A stretch of DNA of 64,000 bases, taken from contig NZ_CP015750.1 of the NCBI RefSeq assembly GCF_001742185.1, positions 4,836,001-4,900,000 on the forward strand, given 5' to 3'. A program made the position numbers and the translations under genes. This document shows, one piece after another, positions 47,213 to 58,444 of this stretch (positions within the stretch are counted from its first letter, which is position 1; the number at the start of each line of letters is the position of its first letter). The notes under the pieces are model-generated. The model had not been told where the DNA came from, did not search any database, and saw nothing but the letters and a program-made list of their open reading frames with translations. Source of the stretch: Pectobacterium wasabiae CFBP 3304 (GTDB lineage Bacteria > Pseudomonadota > Gammaproteobacteria > Enterobacterales > Enterobacteriaceae).

Positions 47213-47857
47213 TTAGAACCCGAGACTATCCAGAAGGTCATCAACCTGATCTTGGTTGGCTACAATACCTGCTGCACCTTTGTCCAACTGTGGCCCATTC
47301 AGAAGACCATCATTCGCACGCTTAGGTGCATCTGGTTTTTCTGGGATATTTTCCAGCAACACCATCAGCAATTGTTTTTCGATCTCCTGAACAACATCCA
47401 TCATACGCTTGATTACCTGACCGGTAAGGTCCTGGAAATCCTGCGCCATCATAATTTCCAACAATTGGGCGTTGGTAAACGAGGTATGCTGTGGTACATC
47501 TTCAAGATAGCTACGCGTATCTGTTACCAATTCTCGTGCATCAGCCAGTTCGATTGGATTTTCAAACCATTCATCCCAACGAACCTTCAGAGATTTAGCA
47601 TCAGCTTCTAATTGGTTCTGACGCGGCTGTGCAGCCTCTACGCAGTTCAGAGCTCGCTCCGCTGCTTGCGCAGTCATCTGGACAACATAGTCAAGACGAT
47701 CGCGGGCATCAGGAATAGCCTCTGCGGCTTCTGCTATTGCATTATCCAGACCCAGTTCTTTCAAACTGTCGCGCAGCATACGAGTTAATTGGCCGATACG
47801 CGAAATGATCTCGGTAGCTGAAGCTGTGTCGTTCACAGACGGCATATGTGGCGTCAT
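47213..47857 (-). CDS. cheZ: CheY-P phosphatase CheZ
   Basis: A 214-residue, largely helical protein with the long four-helix-bundle hairpin and the catalytic segment [21 protein letters not shown] (conserved Asp and Gln). The C-terminal CheY-binding peptide is present ([12 protein letters not shown]). Terminates the signal by dephosphorylating CheY. Last gene of mcp-cheRBYZ. Confidence 0.96.
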   Translation of the reverse strand: MTPHMPSVNDTASATEIISRIGQLTRMLRDSLKELGLDNAIAEAAEAIPDARDRLDYVVQMTAQAAERALNCVEAAQPRQNQLEADAKSLKVRWDEWFENPIELADARELVTDTRSYLEDVPQHTSFTNAQLLEIMMAQDFQDLTGQVIKRMMDVVQEIEKQLLMVLLENIPEKPDAPKRANDGLLNGPQLDKGAAGIVANQDQVDDLLDSLGF

Positions 47858-47866
47858 AAGATCCCC

Positions 47867-48280
<414 letters not shown>

Positions 48281-48294
48281 TCACCGAGAGCTGC

Positions 48295-49347
48295 TTATAT
48301 ACGTAATGCCTGTCCGGCAGAGATTTGTGCCAACATACGCTGGCTCACCTGGTGCAAATCCACCACTTCATCAACGCCACCCATAGCAATCGCTTCACGT
48401 GGCATCCCAAAAACCACACAACTTGCTTCATTTTGGGCCAGAGTATAAGCGCCGGCCTGATGGAGTTCCAACATGCCGGCTGCCCCATCATTCCCCATCC
48501 CAGTAAGGATTACCCCTACGGCATTTCGCCCGGCGTATTGTGCAACCGAACGGAATAACACATCAACTGATGGACGATGCCGATTAACTGGAGGCCCATC
48601 ATTTAAACGTACTTGATAGTTTGCCCCACTACGAGCCAGTTCAAGGTGGCGAGCTCCAGGAGCAATATATGCATGCCCAGGAAGCACACGTTCCCCATCT
48701 TCTGCTTCTTTCACCGTAATCTGGCATAGCTTGTTCAAGCGCTCAGCGAATGACTTCGTAAAGCCAGGTGGCATGTGCTGTGTAATCAATAGCGCAGGAC
48801 TTGTTGGCGGCAGGGGCTGTAATACATGTCGTATTGCTTCCGTCCCCCCTGTGGATGCACCAATCGCGATCAGCTTCTCACTACTGAGCAGCGGCATATG
48901 CTGAATAATTTTTGTCGGCTCTGCTGCGGTGCTACGTTGCGGCAAACGCGCTTTCGCAGCCATACGAATTTTTTCCGCAATCAGTTCGCTGTATGCCAAC
49001 ATCCCTTCGCGGATACCCAGTTGCGGCTTGGTGACAAAATCAATAGCGCCAAGTTCCAGCGCGCGAAGCGTAATTTCTGAACCCTTTCCCGTCAGCGACG
49101 ACACCATTACAACAGGCATCGGACGCAGACGCATAAGTTTTTCAAGAAAATCCAGCCCATCCATACGCGGCATTTCAACATCCAGTGTTAATACCTGAGG
49201 ATTGAATTTTTTAATCAAATCACGAGCAACTAATGGATCTGGTGCGGTCGCGACAACTTCCATATCGGGATGGCTATTAATTATTTCAGTCATGATCTGG
49301 CGCATCAGGGCAGAATCATCAACACATAATACTCTTATTTTGCTCAT
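48295..49347 (-). CDS. cheB: Receptor methylesterase CheB
   Basis: A 350-residue protein: receiver domain (phosphorylated Asp56 in [14 protein letters not shown]) and C-terminal methylesterase with catalytic Ser165 ([10 protein letters not shown]), His191 (ITQHMPPGF) and Asp287 ([12 protein letters not shown]). Removes receptor methyl groups and deamidates glutamines during adaptation. ATG overlaps the cheR stop. Confidence 0.97.
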   Translation of the reverse strand: MSKIRVLCVDDSALMRQIMTEIINSHPDMEVVATAPDPLVARDLIKKFNPQVLTLDVEMPRMDGLDFLEKLMRLRPMPVVMVSSLTGKGSEITLRALELGAIDFVTKPQLGIREGMLAYSELIAEKIRMAAKARLPQRSTAAEPTKIIQHMPLLSSEKLIAIGASTGGTEAIRHVLQPLPPTSPALLITQHMPPGFTKSFAERLNKLCQITVKEAEDGERVLPGHAYIAPGARHLELARSGANYQVRLNDGPPVNRHRPSVDVLFRSVAQYAGRNAVGVILTGMGNDGAAGMLELHQAGAYTLAQNEASCVVFGMPREAIAMGGVDEVVDLHQVSQRMLAQISAGQALRI

Positions 49348-50219
49348 TATCTTTCCTTAGCCAGTCCATATACAGTTTGCCCACGCAAATAGAATTCTCG
49401 ACTAATCTGGCTGAAATTCTCTGAATGCCCAGCAAATAACAACCCACCCGGTTTAAGCATCGGGACAAATCGACGGAGAATACGCTCTTGGGTTTCTTTA
49501 TCGAAATAAATCATTACATTGCGACAAAAAATAGCATCGAATGGTGCAGGGACGGACCAATCAGGAGCGAGTAGATTGAGTTGCTGGAAATGCACCATAG
49601 ACGCAAGTTCCGGGCGGGCTCGAACTAAACCGCTATGCGGCCCGGTGCCGCGTAAAAAAAACTTCTGTAGCTGCTGTGGAGAAAGAGAGCGCAACTCCTC
49701 CTGACGGTAGATGCCAGCGGTTGCCTTTTCTAACACTTGAGTATCAATATCACTGGCCCACACCTGACATCCGCTCGCTTTATTACCTAAGACCTCAGCA
49801 AGTGTCATCGCCAATGAATAAGGTTCTTCCCCTGTGGAAGCGGCGGTACTCCAGATGGTATAGCCATTTGGACGTTTTCTGGCATGTTCTGCCAATATAG
49901 GAAAATGGTGAGCTTCGCGAAAAAACGCCGTCAGATTAGTCGTTAATGCATTAACAAAGGCTTGCCATTCCGCACTGTTAGGATCCGACTCCAAGAGCGC
50001 TAAATATTGGCCAAAATCATTGATTCCAAGTAAACGGAGACGTCTAACCAAACGGTTATAAACCATTTCGCGTTTGTGATCGGCCAAGACAATTCCAGCG
50101 CGCTGATATATTAATTGGCTGATCCGTCGGAAATGAGTATCCGACAGAGGCAACCGATCAACCATCTGTGTCAGAATAGAGGCAGATTCGGGGCGATTTT
50201 GCGATGGTGTGCTTTTCAT
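49347..50219 (-). CDS. cheR: Receptor methyltransferase CheR
   Basis: A 290-residue SAM-dependent glutamate methyltransferase. N-terminal helical domain ([40 protein letters not shown]) and catalytic domain ([65 protein letters not shown]). Tethers to the NWETF pentapeptide present on both receptors in this window. A 491-base gap separates it from the receptor gene. Confidence 0.97.
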   Translation of the reverse strand: MKSTPSQNRPESASILTQMVDRLPLSDTHFRRISQLIYQRAGIVLADHKREMVYNRLVRRLRLLGINDFGQYLALLESDPNSAEWQAFVNALTTNLTAFFREAHHFPILAEHARKRPNGYTIWSTAASTGEEPYSLAMTLAEVLGNKASGCQVWASDIDTQVLEKATAGIYRQEELRSLSPQQLQKFFLRGTGPHSGLVRARPELASMVHFQQLNLLAPDWSVPAPFDAIFCRNVMIYFDKETQERILRRFVPMLKPGGLLFAGHSENFSQISREFYLRGQTVYGLAKER

Positions 50220-50710
50220 ATCAAACCGCTCGAATAGTGTTTTTTGCTATGGTGTTTTTCAATCTGAACTTTCCTTTACAGCTAACGCAGGTTTTTATTG
50301 TCATTCGTCAATTGCTCATCGCATTGCGATTAAAACTGACACTGTATTGGTAATACACACCACAAGTTCTGAAAGCAGAACGCGTAGTATGTCTGTTCTA
50401 CCAAAGCCACATGCTGTCGGGTGGCGTTGTCCCTTTCATCACAGCCGTGCTACCTGCTTGCTTTGCTCTCTGGCTTTAATACCAAAGTCAACCTCACCCC
50501 ATCATATCCATAACATAAGTTACAGATTGAACAATACCATGAATTACTCTGCTTCAAAGCACCAAGTGCTATATCACCGTGAATCCAAAATATGCGCAGA
50601 TAAATTACGACAAGTAAACAATCACCCAGCCACCAACATATAAGCAACTGGGGGATTAGTAGCGGTATTCCTATATTTTAGACTTACTTATAGCCTACAC
50701 CAAAGTTTTA
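50220..50710. other. Gene-free interval inside the che operon
   Basis: No family-like protein is readable in any frame here, although the flanking receptor and cheR genes are on the same strand. In E. coli a further receptor gene (tap) lies between tar and cheR. No terminator, FliA promoter or clear remnant is seen by eye. A few A/T-rich and inverted segments (GTATTGGTAATAC near 50344) are present. Confidence 0.5.
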
Positions 50711-52396
50711 TCAGAACGTCTCCCAGTTATCAGTTGAGGAACCGTCTTTCGCTTTCTGCCCACCCTTCACTGATGGGGCCAACAATGCAGGCTTTTGACC
50801 CGTTGTCGCTGGTGTCGCTCTTCTAAACGAACCCGTATCTTCGGACAAGCGGAACACAGCGACAGCCTGGTTCAACACTTTAACTTGTTCTTCCAAAGCA
50901 ACTGCTGCTGCTGCAGACTCTTCAACCAAGGAAGCGTTCTGTTGCGTTACGCGATCCATTTCAGTAACAGCCTGACCAACCTGATCGATGCCTTTACTTT
51001 GCTCATCAGAAGCCGAGGCAATCTCACCCATGATATCTGTTACACGAGTGACTGCACTGACGATTTCACCCATCGTCTCGCCAGCACTTTCAACCAGTAC
51101 AGAACCTTCATCGACTCGGCCGACAGAATCGTCAATCAGACTTTTAATTTCTTTCGCAGCCTGAGCACTACGCTGTGCTAAATTGCGAACTTCCCCTGCA
51201 ACAACCGCAAACCCGCGACCCTGCTCCCCTGCTCTGGCAGCTTCAACCGCCGCATTCAGCGCAAGGATGTTGGTTTGGAAAGCAATACCATCAATTACAC
51301 TAGTAATATCGGCAATTTTTTGCGAACTTCCAGCAATATTGTGCATGGTTTTGACAACATTATCGACAACCTTGCCGCCCTTCTGCGCCGTCTCCGACGC
51401 ATTTAGTGCCAACTGGCTGGCTTGACGGGCATTTTCCGCATTCTGTTTCACCGTTGCCGTCAGTTGTTCCATGCTGGCAGCCGTTTCTTCTAATGAGGCA
51501 GCTTGCTGTTCAGTACGTGAGGAAAGATCGTTATTCCCGGCACTAATTTCTGTCGCGCCAGTGTAGATAGCATCAGCACCTTGTCGGACTGCACTCACCG
51601 TTGAAACAAACTCACTTTGCATATGGCGAATACTATCAGCGAGAATCCCCATTTCATTGCTGCTATGAAAATTGGTTGTTTTTGTCAAATCACCTTTCGC
51701 AATATGACGAATATGTTCAACAATATTATTTAGCGGCCTAATCAATAGTTGCTGAATACCAATCCAGGAAATCAGGGCTAACGCAAAAACCAACACGATA
51801 ATGAAGCCAAGTATCCAAAGCGCCGAATCATAAGCTTCATCATTTTTAGCTATGCCAGCCTGATAAAGCTTGTCGCTTTCGGCTTTATAGGTGTAATACG
51901 CTTTTTCAAAGTTGTCCTGAAAACGCTGTGTCGGCTGATCAATAAATTTCTTAAATTCTCCCGCATTCAAAAACTGAATTAACTCAATCAACGCACCATT
52001 CAGGGCCACATAATTCTCTTTTACATCCCGAGTAACACTTTCACTCTGACGCGCATCCTGCGGCACTTTCTCATATCGTGAGAAAAAATCGTTTGCTACA
52101 GACAGTTGCTTCTGAGCAGAAGCTAAAAGTTCTTTACCCCCGACCCCAGCGCCCGTACCGCTGGCATCAAGGGCAAAACGTGTTCCCGCGCGGTTAAGTG
52201 TATTGCGCGTCTGTAATAAATATGACCATGCTGAATCCAGCTCAGAACGCTTCTGGTTAATAACCTGAGTTGAACTGAAGATATCCTTATCATTTTTTAA
52301 TGCACTAAAAAATAAACCACCAGAAATAAGCTGAAGGGCTCCAAACAACACCAACACAAGCATCAAACCTGTGACAACTTTCATACGGTTAAACAT
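50711..52396 (-). CDS. Methyl-accepting chemotaxis protein (Tar/Tsr type)
   Basis: A 561-residue transmembrane receptor. TM1 (about 5-32), a periplasmic four-helix bundle with the Tar/Tsr-like segment [18 protein letters not shown]2 (about 190-212), HAMP (about 213-265) and a long signalling hairpin whose tip [41 protein letters not shown] is invariant. Methylation helices ([36 protein letters not shown]) and the C-terminal NWETF tether for CheR/CheB are present. Ligand unknown, perhaps amino acids. ATG at 52396 has AAAAGG upstream; the longer frame is not used. Has its own sigma-28 promoter. Confidence 0.95.
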   Translation of the reverse strand: MFNRMKVVTGLMLVLVLFGALQLISGGLFFSALKNDKDIFSSTQVINQKRSELDSAWSYLLQTRNTLNRAGTRFALDASGTGAGVGGKELLASAQKQLSVANDFFSRYEKVPQDARQSESVTRDVKENYVALNGALIELIQFLNAGEFKKFIDQPTQRFQDNFEKAYYTYKAESDKLYQAGIAKNDEAYDSALWILGFIIVLVFALALISWIGIQQLLIRPLNNIVEHIRHIAKGDLTKTTNFHSSNEMGILADSIRHMQSEFVSTVSAVRQGADAIYTGATEISAGNNDLSSRTEQQAASLEETAASMEQLTATVKQNAENARQASQLALNASETAQKGGKVVDNVVKTMHNIAGSSQKIADITSVIDGIAFQTNILALNAAVEAARAGEQGRGFAVVAGEVRNLAQRSAQAAKEIKSLIDDSVGRVDEGSVLVESAGETMGEIVSAVTRVTDIMGEIASASDEQSKGIDQVGQAVTEMDRVTQQNASLVEESAAAAVALEEQVKVLNQAVAVFRLSEDTGSFRRATPATTGQKPALLAPSVKGGQKAKDGSSTDNWETF

Positions 52397-52428
52397 ACAA
52401 CGCCTTTTGAGTAAAGCAACCACCGGTA

Positions 52429-52455
52429 GTATCGGCATTATTCTGGATATCTTTA
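52429..52455 (-). promoter_or_regulatory. Sigma-28 promoter of mcp-cheRBYZ
   Basis: Minus strand: TAAAGATA (52448-52455), 11-base spacer, GCCGATAC (52429-52436), just upstream of the receptor ATG. It can drive receptor and adaptation genes apart from motAB-cheAW. Confidence 0.92.
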
Positions 52456-52531
52456 CGAATTTCTGAACTGACAAGGATATGGCTAAGGAAGGTTTTCGGG
52501 GCTACTCTCGTAGCCCCTGAAGGCCGATAGA

Positions 52532-53038
52532 TTAGGCTTTCAATACACTATCAACCAGCGCCATTTCTTCGCTGCTCAACAGTTTTTCGATATCAACCAA
52601 AATCAGCATTCTCTCACCCAGAGAACCCAAACCAGTCAGGTACTCTGTTGACAGGGTTACGGCAAACTCTGGTGCTGGTCGAATTTGATCCGCTGTCAAT
52701 GACAATACATCAGACACACCATCTACAACGATGCCGACAACACGCTGACCAAGGTTCAGAACAATGACAACCGTGTTGTCATCGTATTCAACATCTTGCT
52801 TGGCAAATTTAATACGCAAGTCAACGATCGGAACAATAACACCACGTAGATTGGTCACACCTTTAATGAAAGAAGGCGTGTTGGCGATACGCGTTACCTG
52901 GTCATAACCGCGAATTTCTTGTACTTTTAAAATATCAACGCCGTACTCTTCGTCACCCAGCGTAAAAATCAGGAATTCCTGTCCTACGGTTTCGCCAGTT
53001 AATTTGGTGACGCTTGCAAGTCCAGTCATGTTTTCCAC
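52532..53038 (-). CDS. cheW: Chemotaxis adaptor CheW
   Basis: A 168-residue adaptor of two SH3-like subdomains ([69 protein letters not shown]). It links receptors to CheA. Follows cheA by 22 bases in the motAB-cheAW operon. Confidence 0.97.
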   Translation of the reverse strand: MENMTGLASVTKLTGETVGQEFLIFTLGDEEYGVDILKVQEIRGYDQVTRIANTPSFIKGVTNLRGVIVPIVDLRIKFAKQDVEYDDNTVVIVLNLGQRVVGIVVDGVSDVLSLTADQIRPAPEFAVTLSTEYLTGLGSLGERMLILVDIEKLLSSEEMALVDSVLKA

Positions 53039-53060
53039 CCTTTATTAACGATCTGTTTTA

Positions 53061-55064
53061 TTAAGCAGCAGTTTCAACCACACGCTTTTCACGATTAAGC
53101 GCTTGTAACGCCGAAACATCCACAATCAGCGCAACGCTACCATCACCAAGAATGGTAGCGGCTGAAACGCCTGGTACCTTGCGATAATTACTTTCCAAGT
53201 TTTTGACGACAACCTGATGTTGCCCAATCAACTGATCGACCAACAAGGCATAACGTCGCCCCGCACTCTGCAAAATAACAACTATACCCTGGGTAGCATC
53301 CGTTTTAGCGCCATCCACATCAAAGATGTGGAATAGTTCAACGAGAGGTAAATATTCACCACGGACTTGTAGTACGCGCTCACCACCAGCTAACGGGTAC
53401 AGGTCTTCCGACTGAGGTTGCAAAGATTCCATCACAGCGTTAAGCGGCAGAATAAAGACCTCGTTGTTAACTTTAACGGACATGCCATCAAGGATGGCCA
53501 ACGTTAATGGCAACAAAATTCTTATCGTTGTGCCTTTTCCAGCCTGGAAGTGGATTTCAACATGTCCGCCCATTTCCTGGATATTTCGCTTAACGACGTC
53601 CATGCCGACACCACGACCAGAAACGTCCGTAACCTTCTCAGCAGTCGAGAAACCAGGGGCAAAAATCAGCATCCCCACATCTTCATCAGACATTGCATCG
53701 CTCACTGCTAACCCTTGAGACAAGGCTTTAGCAAGAATTCTTTCGCGATTTAGCCCAGCCCCATCGTCGATAACCTCAATGCAGATGTTACCGCCCTGAT
53801 GTTCCGCAGAAAGCGTCAGATTACCCACAGCATGCTTACCTGCAGCAACGCGTTTATCTGGAGACTCAATACCGTGATCGAGGCTGTTACGCACCAAGTG
53901 TGTCAGAGGATCGATAATACGTTCGATCAAACTCTTATCCAACTCAGTCGAACTCCCCATCAGCGTTAGCTCGACCTGCTTATCCAATTTGGCAGCCAAA
54001 TCACGCACCAAACGAGGGAAACGGCTAAATACATACTCCATTGGCATCATACGGATGGACATAACCGACTCTTGCAGATCGCGAGCGTTACGTTCCAACT
54101 GCCCCATACTGTTGAGCAGATCGCCGTGCGCCACAGGGTCGAGCTCGCTTGAACGCTGTGCCAGCATAGATTGCGTAATCACTAACTCACCAACGAGGTT
54201 GATAAGTTGGTCAACCTTCTCAACCGCTACACGAATACTGGTATCACCGGTTTTTGCTTTATTTTTTCCATTTTCCGGAGCAGATTGCGGTTTTGCTACA
54301 ACGGGTGCAGGCGCTGCTGTGACTAGCGCGACTGGCGCTTCAACAGCAGCCGATATTTCCACGACTTCAGCGGCAACGGGTTGGCTGGCTACGGCAGGCT
54401 TGAAGCTGATTTGCTCGGGTTCAAGAACAAAGCACAACACAGCGCTAATATCGTCTTCACTTTCAGACGTAACTAATGTCACTTCCACGCTAGTGTCAGT
54501 CTGGTGAGGATCTTTAACGGTCCCCAGATTGCCAAGTTCTTCCAGCATCTGAGGTATTTCCTGAGATTTCAGGCCGGTTAATGCGATACGCATTTCACCT
54601 TTACCTACATCATTAGATGTTGGGCTAACAGAGTGCAGTGCGGCATCAGGCTGAGTCGTGTCGCCATCGGCTTTAGACTCCAGAGCGAGCTGGCGCAGGG
54701 CCTGACAGATATACTCAAAGCTTTCAGCATTGGGTTCCTGTGCGGTTTTATAAGCGTCCAACTGATCCTGCATGATGTCTTTTGTTTCCAGAAACAGGTT
54801 GATGATATCAGTGCTAAGACGCATTTCGCCGCGTCTTGCCCCATCGAGTAGATTCTCTAAAAGGTGCGTAGTTTCCTGCAATACCTTAAAACCGAATGTG
54901 CCAGCGCCCCCTTTGATGGAGTGAGCGGCTCGGAAAATTGCATTCAATTGTTCGGTATCAGGCTCTGAAGGATCCAACAACAATAAGTGTTGTTCCATAT
55001 CTGCCAGTAATTCATCTGCTTCATCAAAGAAAGTTTGATAGAAAGCACTCATGTCCATGCTCAC
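53061..55064 (-). CDS. cheA: Chemotaxis histidine kinase CheA
   Basis: A 667-residue kinase with the P1-P5 order: P1 with phosphorylated His48 (FRAAHSIKGGAGTFGF), P2 CheY/CheB-binding region (about 160-230), P3 dimerisation helices (VEKVDQLINLVGELVITQSMLAQRSSELD), P4 ATP-binding (HLVRNSLDHGIESPDKR, IDDGAGLNRERIL, DVSGRGVGMDVVKRNIQEMGGHVEI) and P5 CheW-like (about 510-665). Met98, the start of the E. coli short form, is conserved. Between motB and cheW. Confidence 0.98.
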   Translation of the reverse strand: MSMDMSAFYQTFFDEADELLADMEQHLLLLDPSEPDTEQLNAIFRAAHSIKGGAGTFGFKVLQETTHLLENLLDGARRGEMRLSTDIINLFLETKDIMQDQLDAYKTAQEPNAESFEYICQALRQLALESKADGDTTQPDAALHSVSPTSNDVGKGEMRIALTGLKSQEIPQMLEELGNLGTVKDPHQTDTSVEVTLVTSESEDDISAVLCFVLEPEQISFKPAVASQPVAAEVVEISAAVEAPVALVTAAPAPVVAKPQSAPENGKNKAKTGDTSIRVAVEKVDQLINLVGELVITQSMLAQRSSELDPVAHGDLLNSMGQLERNARDLQESVMSIRMMPMEYVFSRFPRLVRDLAAKLDKQVELTLMGSSTELDKSLIERIIDPLTHLVRNSLDHGIESPDKRVAAGKHAVGNLTLSAEHQGGNICIEVIDDGAGLNRERILAKALSQGLAVSDAMSDEDVGMLIFAPGFSTAEKVTDVSGRGVGMDVVKRNIQEMGGHVEIHFQAGKGTTIRILLPLTLAILDGMSVKVNNEVFILPLNAVMESLQPQSEDLYPLAGGERVLQVRGEYLPLVELFHIFDVDGAKTDATQGIVVILQSAGRRYALLVDQLIGQHQVVVKNLESNYRKVPGVSAATILGDGSVALIVDVSALQALNREKRVVETAA

Positions 55065-55091
55065 GTGGTCACCTCAGCTGTGAATCGCGGC

Positions 55092-56144
55092 TTATTGAGA
55101 AGGCGTCGCCTGGCTATCCGGCGCAGCAGGCAACGCAGTAGTTGGCTGTTGGCGCTCTGGAGCAGGAACTCCATTTGTTGGTTGCGGCAATGCTTCGCCA
55201 CTTCCACTCGTATTGTTATCATTATTTTCGGCAGTCGGCGTGGTAGGTTTAGGCTTATCCAACCCCATATTTTGTAAATTTTCTGCTTTGTCTATATTTA
55301 CAGCAGTGCTTTCTGCATTTTCTTCTTCAATATCTTTCTGAGCTTGTTTGCTCAATACCAGAAGACTGATGCGTCGATTAATCGCATCATTCCCACTTGT
55401 CGCCTGTTTGAGGCTCATTGTCGCAGCCATACCCACAACGCGCAAAACTTTTCCATCAGACAAACCACCAAAAGTAAGCTCCCGGCGTGATGCATTGGCA
55501 CGATCTGCAGATAACTCCCAGTTACTATAGCCGCGCTCCCCTGTCGTATACTGAACATCATCGGTATGACCTGAAATGCTCAGTTTATTGGGAAAATCAT
55601 TCAGAATAGGCGCTATCGCACGCAGGATATCCCGCATATAAGGCTCAACCTGCGCGCTCCCGGTTTTAAACATTGGACGGTTTTGGCTATCAATGATTTG
55701 GATACGCAACCCTTCCTCAATCATTTCAATCAGCAAATGTGGACGGAGTGCGCGTAATCGGGGATCTGCCTCAATTAACTGATCCAAGCGCTCACGCAAT
55801 TTATTGAGTCGAGCCTCATCCAGTTTCTTTTCTACGTTATCCGTTTTGATGGTCTTTTTCACTTCACCATCTTGTTGAGTTGGATCATTTCCCCCACCAG
55901 GAATCGGGCTGGAACTATCGCTTGATTTAGAGCCAGAAGTTAATGCAACTTTTAGTGGGGTACGAAAATACTCCGCGATTTGAGCCAACTGCATAGGCGT
56001 AGAAATTGCGATAAGCCACATAACCAAAAACAACGCCATCATTGCTGTCATAAAGTCAGCGTAGGCAATCTTCCAAGAGCCACCATGGTGCCCCCCATGC
56101 CCAGATTTGCGCTTTTTGCGAATAATGGGATGCTGATGTTTCAT
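55092..56144 (-). CDS. motB: Stator protein MotB
   Basis: A 350-residue membrane protein. Basic N-terminus, a single membrane helix with the proton-carrying aspartate (Asp30 in [17 protein letters not shown]), plug region, and an OmpA-like peptidoglycan-binding domain (about 150-270: [42 protein letters not shown]). The tail is Asn/Pro/Thr-rich. Overlaps motA by 4 bases. Confidence 0.97.
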   Translation of the reverse strand: MKHQHPIIRKKRKSGHGGHHGGSWKIAYADFMTAMMALFLVMWLIAISTPMQLAQIAEYFRTPLKVALTSGSKSSDSSSPIPGGGNDPTQQDGEVKKTIKTDNVEKKLDEARLNKLRERLDQLIEADPRLRALRPHLLIEMIEEGLRIQIIDSQNRPMFKTGSAQVEPYMRDILRAIAPILNDFPNKLSISGHTDDVQYTTGERGYSNWELSADRANASRRELTFGGLSDGKVLRVVGMAATMSLKQATSGNDAINRRISLLVLSKQAQKDIEEENAESTAVNIDKAENLQNMGLDKPKPTTPTAENNDNNTSGSGEALPQPTNGVPAPERQQPTTALPAAPDSQATPSQ

Positions 56145-57028
56145 GCGTTACTATCCGACGCTTGCTGGGTCGGCGATTTTACACGACGAATATGCTCTTC
56201 CAATTCCGTGAAAGAAGGGCGCTCCGTTGAGTACAGCGTTTTACGCCCAAATTCGACCGCAATTTGCGGGGCATAACCATTAAGGCTCGACAGCAAAGTA
56301 ACTTTAACGCACTGTAATACTTTGATTTTTTCTGCATTTTTCTGGCGTAGTAAGGCTGCTAATGGAGAGACAAAACCATAAGCGAGGAGGATACCAAGAA
56401 AAGTTCCCACCATAGCATGTGCAATCATCATCCCTAACTCAGCAGCAGGCCGATCAACATAGGCTAATGAGTGAACAACGCCCATAACGGCAGCGACAAT
56501 ACCAAACGCCGGGAGGCCGTCCCCCATCATCGTCAAACTGCTCGCAGGGATTTCACTTTCGTGTTCAATCGTTTCGATCTCTTCGTCCATCAACGTTTCA
56601 ATCTCAAACGCATTCATATTACCACTGACCATCAAACGCAAATAATCGGTGATAAACTCAACAATGTTACTGTCAGAAAGGATATTCGGATAACTTGAGA
56701 AGATTTCGCTCTCACGAGGATTATCAATATCAAACTCTAGCGAAAGCATCCCTTGCTGGCGAGACTTAGCCATCACTCGAAAGAGTAAGGCCATGAGATC
56801 CATATACAGTGCTTTGTTGTATTTAGAACCTTTAAATAAAAGAGGTAACGCACGTACTGTTGCTTTTATCGCCTTTCCATTATTACCGACAATGAAAGCA
56901 CCTAGCGCTGCGCCACCGATGATCAGTAGCTCCGAAGGCTGATAAAGAGCCCCCAAAGCCCCACCGACCATGAGATAACCGCCGAGTATCGAGGCCACAA
57001 TTACGATATAACCCAATATAACCAGCAC
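56141..57028 (-). CDS. motA: Stator protein MotA
   Basis: A 295-residue proton-channel subunit with four membrane helices (first: [50 protein letters not shown]) and a large cytoplasmic loop with the charged motor-contact region ([18 protein letters not shown] and neighbours). The start is GTG. A sigma-28 promoter lies inside flhC and a hairpin in the leader. Confidence 0.97.
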   Translation of the reverse strand: MLVILGYIVIVASILGGYLMVGGALGALYQPSELLIIGGAALGAFIVGNNGKAIKATVRALPLLFKGSKYNKALYMDLMALLFRVMAKSRQQGMLSLEFDIDNPRESEIFSSYPNILSDSNIVEFITDYLRLMVSGNMNAFEIETLMDEEIETIEHESEIPASSLTMMGDGLPAFGIVAAVMGVVHSLAYVDRPAAELGMMIAHAMVGTFLGILLAYGFVSPLAALLRQKNAEKIKVLQCVKVTLLSSLNGYAPQIAVEFGRKTLYSTERPSFTELEEHIRRVKSPTQQASDSNA

Positions 57029-57106
57029 AAGAAATCCTTATATAAAAAAGGTGGCGGAAGGTGAGATAAAACTGCGGAACCGTAGCCAAGACGTTCCTGA
57101 GGAAGA

Positions 57107-57143
57107 AATCTATCACTGCTTTCACAACCAACAGTGATAGATT
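57107..57143 (-). other. Leader hairpin upstream of motA
   Basis: AATCTATCACTG (57107-57118) and CAGTGATAGATT (57132-57143) form a perfect 12-base stem with a 13-base loop. On the minus strand it is followed by TCTTCCTC after TTT, and by 79 bases before motA. It lies downstream of the sigma-28 start, so it is part of the motA leader as well as of any flhDC read-through RNA. Confidence 0.7.
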
Positions 57144-57162
57144 CACAAATCGCGCTACAGGC

Positions 57163-57741
57163 TCAGACTGCGTGTTTTACCTGTTCATCCAGCAGTTGAG
57201 GTATTATATCGGCAAGGTTTTGCGAAAGTTTACGCCTTTTTACCGCTCTAGAAGGTGGTTGGCACAAACTACAAACAAAACTGTTTTTAGGTTGATGGGC
57301 GTGAGTAATAAACATCCCTTTACAGCAATTGCATGACGACAGTTGCAGCATACCGCTGTCAACAAACCGAACTAATGTCCAAGCCCGAGTCAATGCCAAC
57401 AGTGGAGAATCGCTCTGCGGAGCACACTGTTCTAGGTACAATCGATAAGATTTAATAACTGCTTCAACACCGCTGCACTGCCCATTCTTGATTAAAAAAC
57501 TGTACGCGTTGTAAAACATTGATGAATGAATATTCTGTTCCCAGGTCATAAACCAATCCGTTGAAAAAGGTAACATTCCCTTTGGTGGCGGACTTCCTCT
57601 AAGTTCTTTATACAGTTTGATCAAACGCCCGCGGCTTAACTGAGTCTCACTTTCTAACATCTGTAAACGAGCACCGAGCGAAATGAGCTCCATCGCCAAC
57701 TGGATATCTTTCGCTTCCTGAACAATACTTTTCTCCGCCAT
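57163..57741 (-). CDS. flhC: Flagellar master regulator FlhC
   Basis: A 192-residue subunit of the FlhD4C2 activator. The zinc site is intact: Cys137, Cys140, Cys157 and Cys160 ([21 protein letters not shown]). N-terminal DNA-binding and FlhD-contact region ([46 protein letters not shown]) is conserved. Three bases after flhD. The motA promoter is embedded in its 3' end. Confidence 0.97.
   Translation of the reverse strand: MAEKSIVQEAKDIQLAMELISLGARLQMLESETQLSRGRLIKLYKELRGSPPPKGMLPFSTDWFMTWEQNIHSSMFYNAYSFLIKNGQCSGVEAVIKSYRLYLEQCAPQSDSPLLALTRAWTLVRFVDSGMLQLSSCNCCKGMFITHAHQPKNSFVCSLCQPPSRAVKRRKLSQNLADIIPQLLDEQVKHAV
57206..57232 (-). promoter_or_regulatory. Sigma-28 promoter of motAB-cheAW, inside flhC
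   Basis: Minus strand: TAAACTTT (57225-57232), 11-base spacer, GCCGATAT (57206-57213). Same quality as the fliD promoter. Transcription would start near 57198, within the last codons of flhC, giving a leader of about 170 bases. Confidence 0.93.
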
Positions 57742-57744
57742 TAC

Positions 57745-58095
57745 TTATGCCCTTTTCTTAGGCAGGTTTTCTTCTTTCGAAGTTAACTGTTGTAATAAGT
57801 GGCTCGACAACAAAATCCCAGTATGAATTTGCTGTAAATCATCCACACGTGATTCCTGAGTCAAGATTTTGATTGTATTGTGATCGTTAAAACGGAAATG
57901 GCATATTAGTTGGTTAGTTTCTGCCAACTTCACCATCTGCGGCAGAGTCAGTTGCATCAAGATATCTGCCATTTCGTCATTGATTCCCAGACGAAACATC
58001 GCAGAAGCTTTTTCATCATTAATTAAGCGTTGCGCCAGTAACAAATAAGACAGATTAATGTCATAAATGTGTTTGAGTAATTCAGAGGTACCCAT
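57745..58095 (-). CDS. flhD: Flagellar master regulator FlhD
   Basis: A 116-residue subunit of the FlhD4C2 complex ([78 protein letters not shown]). The ATG at 58095 gives the E. coli length and has GGGA upstream; the ATG three codons earlier (58104) is an alternative. It is preceded by a 270-base leader and a promoter/CRP/RcsAB layout like that of E. coli. Confidence 0.96.
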   Translation of the reverse strand: MGTSELLKHIYDINLSYLLLAQRLINDEKASAMFRLGINDEMADILMQLTLPQMVKLAETNQLICHFRFNDHNTIKILTQESRVDDLQQIHTGILLSSHLLQQLTSKEENLPKKRA

Positions 58096-58346
58096 ATTTC
58101 CCATCCCGACAGGCTATGTTTAAAACATAAGTTAGGTGATAGACCATATCGCCCAGTTCGAAAATCACTCTCCATTGATGGCATAAAAAACTATCGGTGC
58201 CAGATACTGCAAGTTACTACTTCATCATTTCTTATTTGGGCAATCACGACTTGCCAACTTCAGTCAACTTTAACGCATCACGCGGAGAATTCGTCCATCC
58301 GTTGCTTTCCAAGTCCTTCGCTGAAGACTCGCTCCGACCAAAAGCA

Positions 58347-58360
58347 TAGGATTAATCCTA
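58347..58360 (-). promoter_or_regulatory. RcsAB-type box in the flhDC leader
   Basis: TAGGATTAATCCTA is a perfect 14-base palindrome and fits the RcsAB pattern (E. coli flhDC: TAGGAAAAATCTTA). It lies at about +5 to +18 from the predicted start, the same place as in E. coli, so Rcs signalling would repress motility. Confidence 0.8.
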
Positions 58361-58370
58361 AAGCAGCGCA

Positions 58371-58400
58371 ACTGTACCGCCTAATCCGTAGCACACACAA
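58371..58400 (-). promoter_or_regulatory. flhDC promoter
   Basis: Minus strand: TTGTGT (58395-58400), 18-base spacer, TACAGT (58371-58376), followed by TGCG and TTTAGGA, closely parallel to the E. coli flhDC promoter. The predicted start near 58364 leaves about 270 bases of untranslated leader, the region bound by CsrA and small RNAs in E. coli. Confidence 0.8.
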
Positions 58401-58428
58401 CGCGACCGAAGGAAAATTTTAGCAATTA

Positions 58429-58444
58429 TGTGATCAACATCACA
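58429..58444 (-). promoter_or_regulatory. CRP site of flhDC
   Basis: TGTGATCAACATCACA matches TGTGA-N6-TCACA at every specific position. Its centre is about 72 bases upstream of the predicted start, as at E. coli flhDC (-71.5). The rest of the gap up to 58861 is AT-rich with no gene. Confidence 0.92.

Noticed and set aside
50209-50643. A 144-residue plus-strand frame in the gap between cheR and the receptor
   Set aside because: No ribosome site, no recognisable family, Ser/His-rich random composition, and it begins inside cheR.
52510-52531. GCCGATAG on the plus strand between cheW and the receptor gene
   Set aside because: No TAAA-like element 11 bases upstream and no plus-strand gene to serve.
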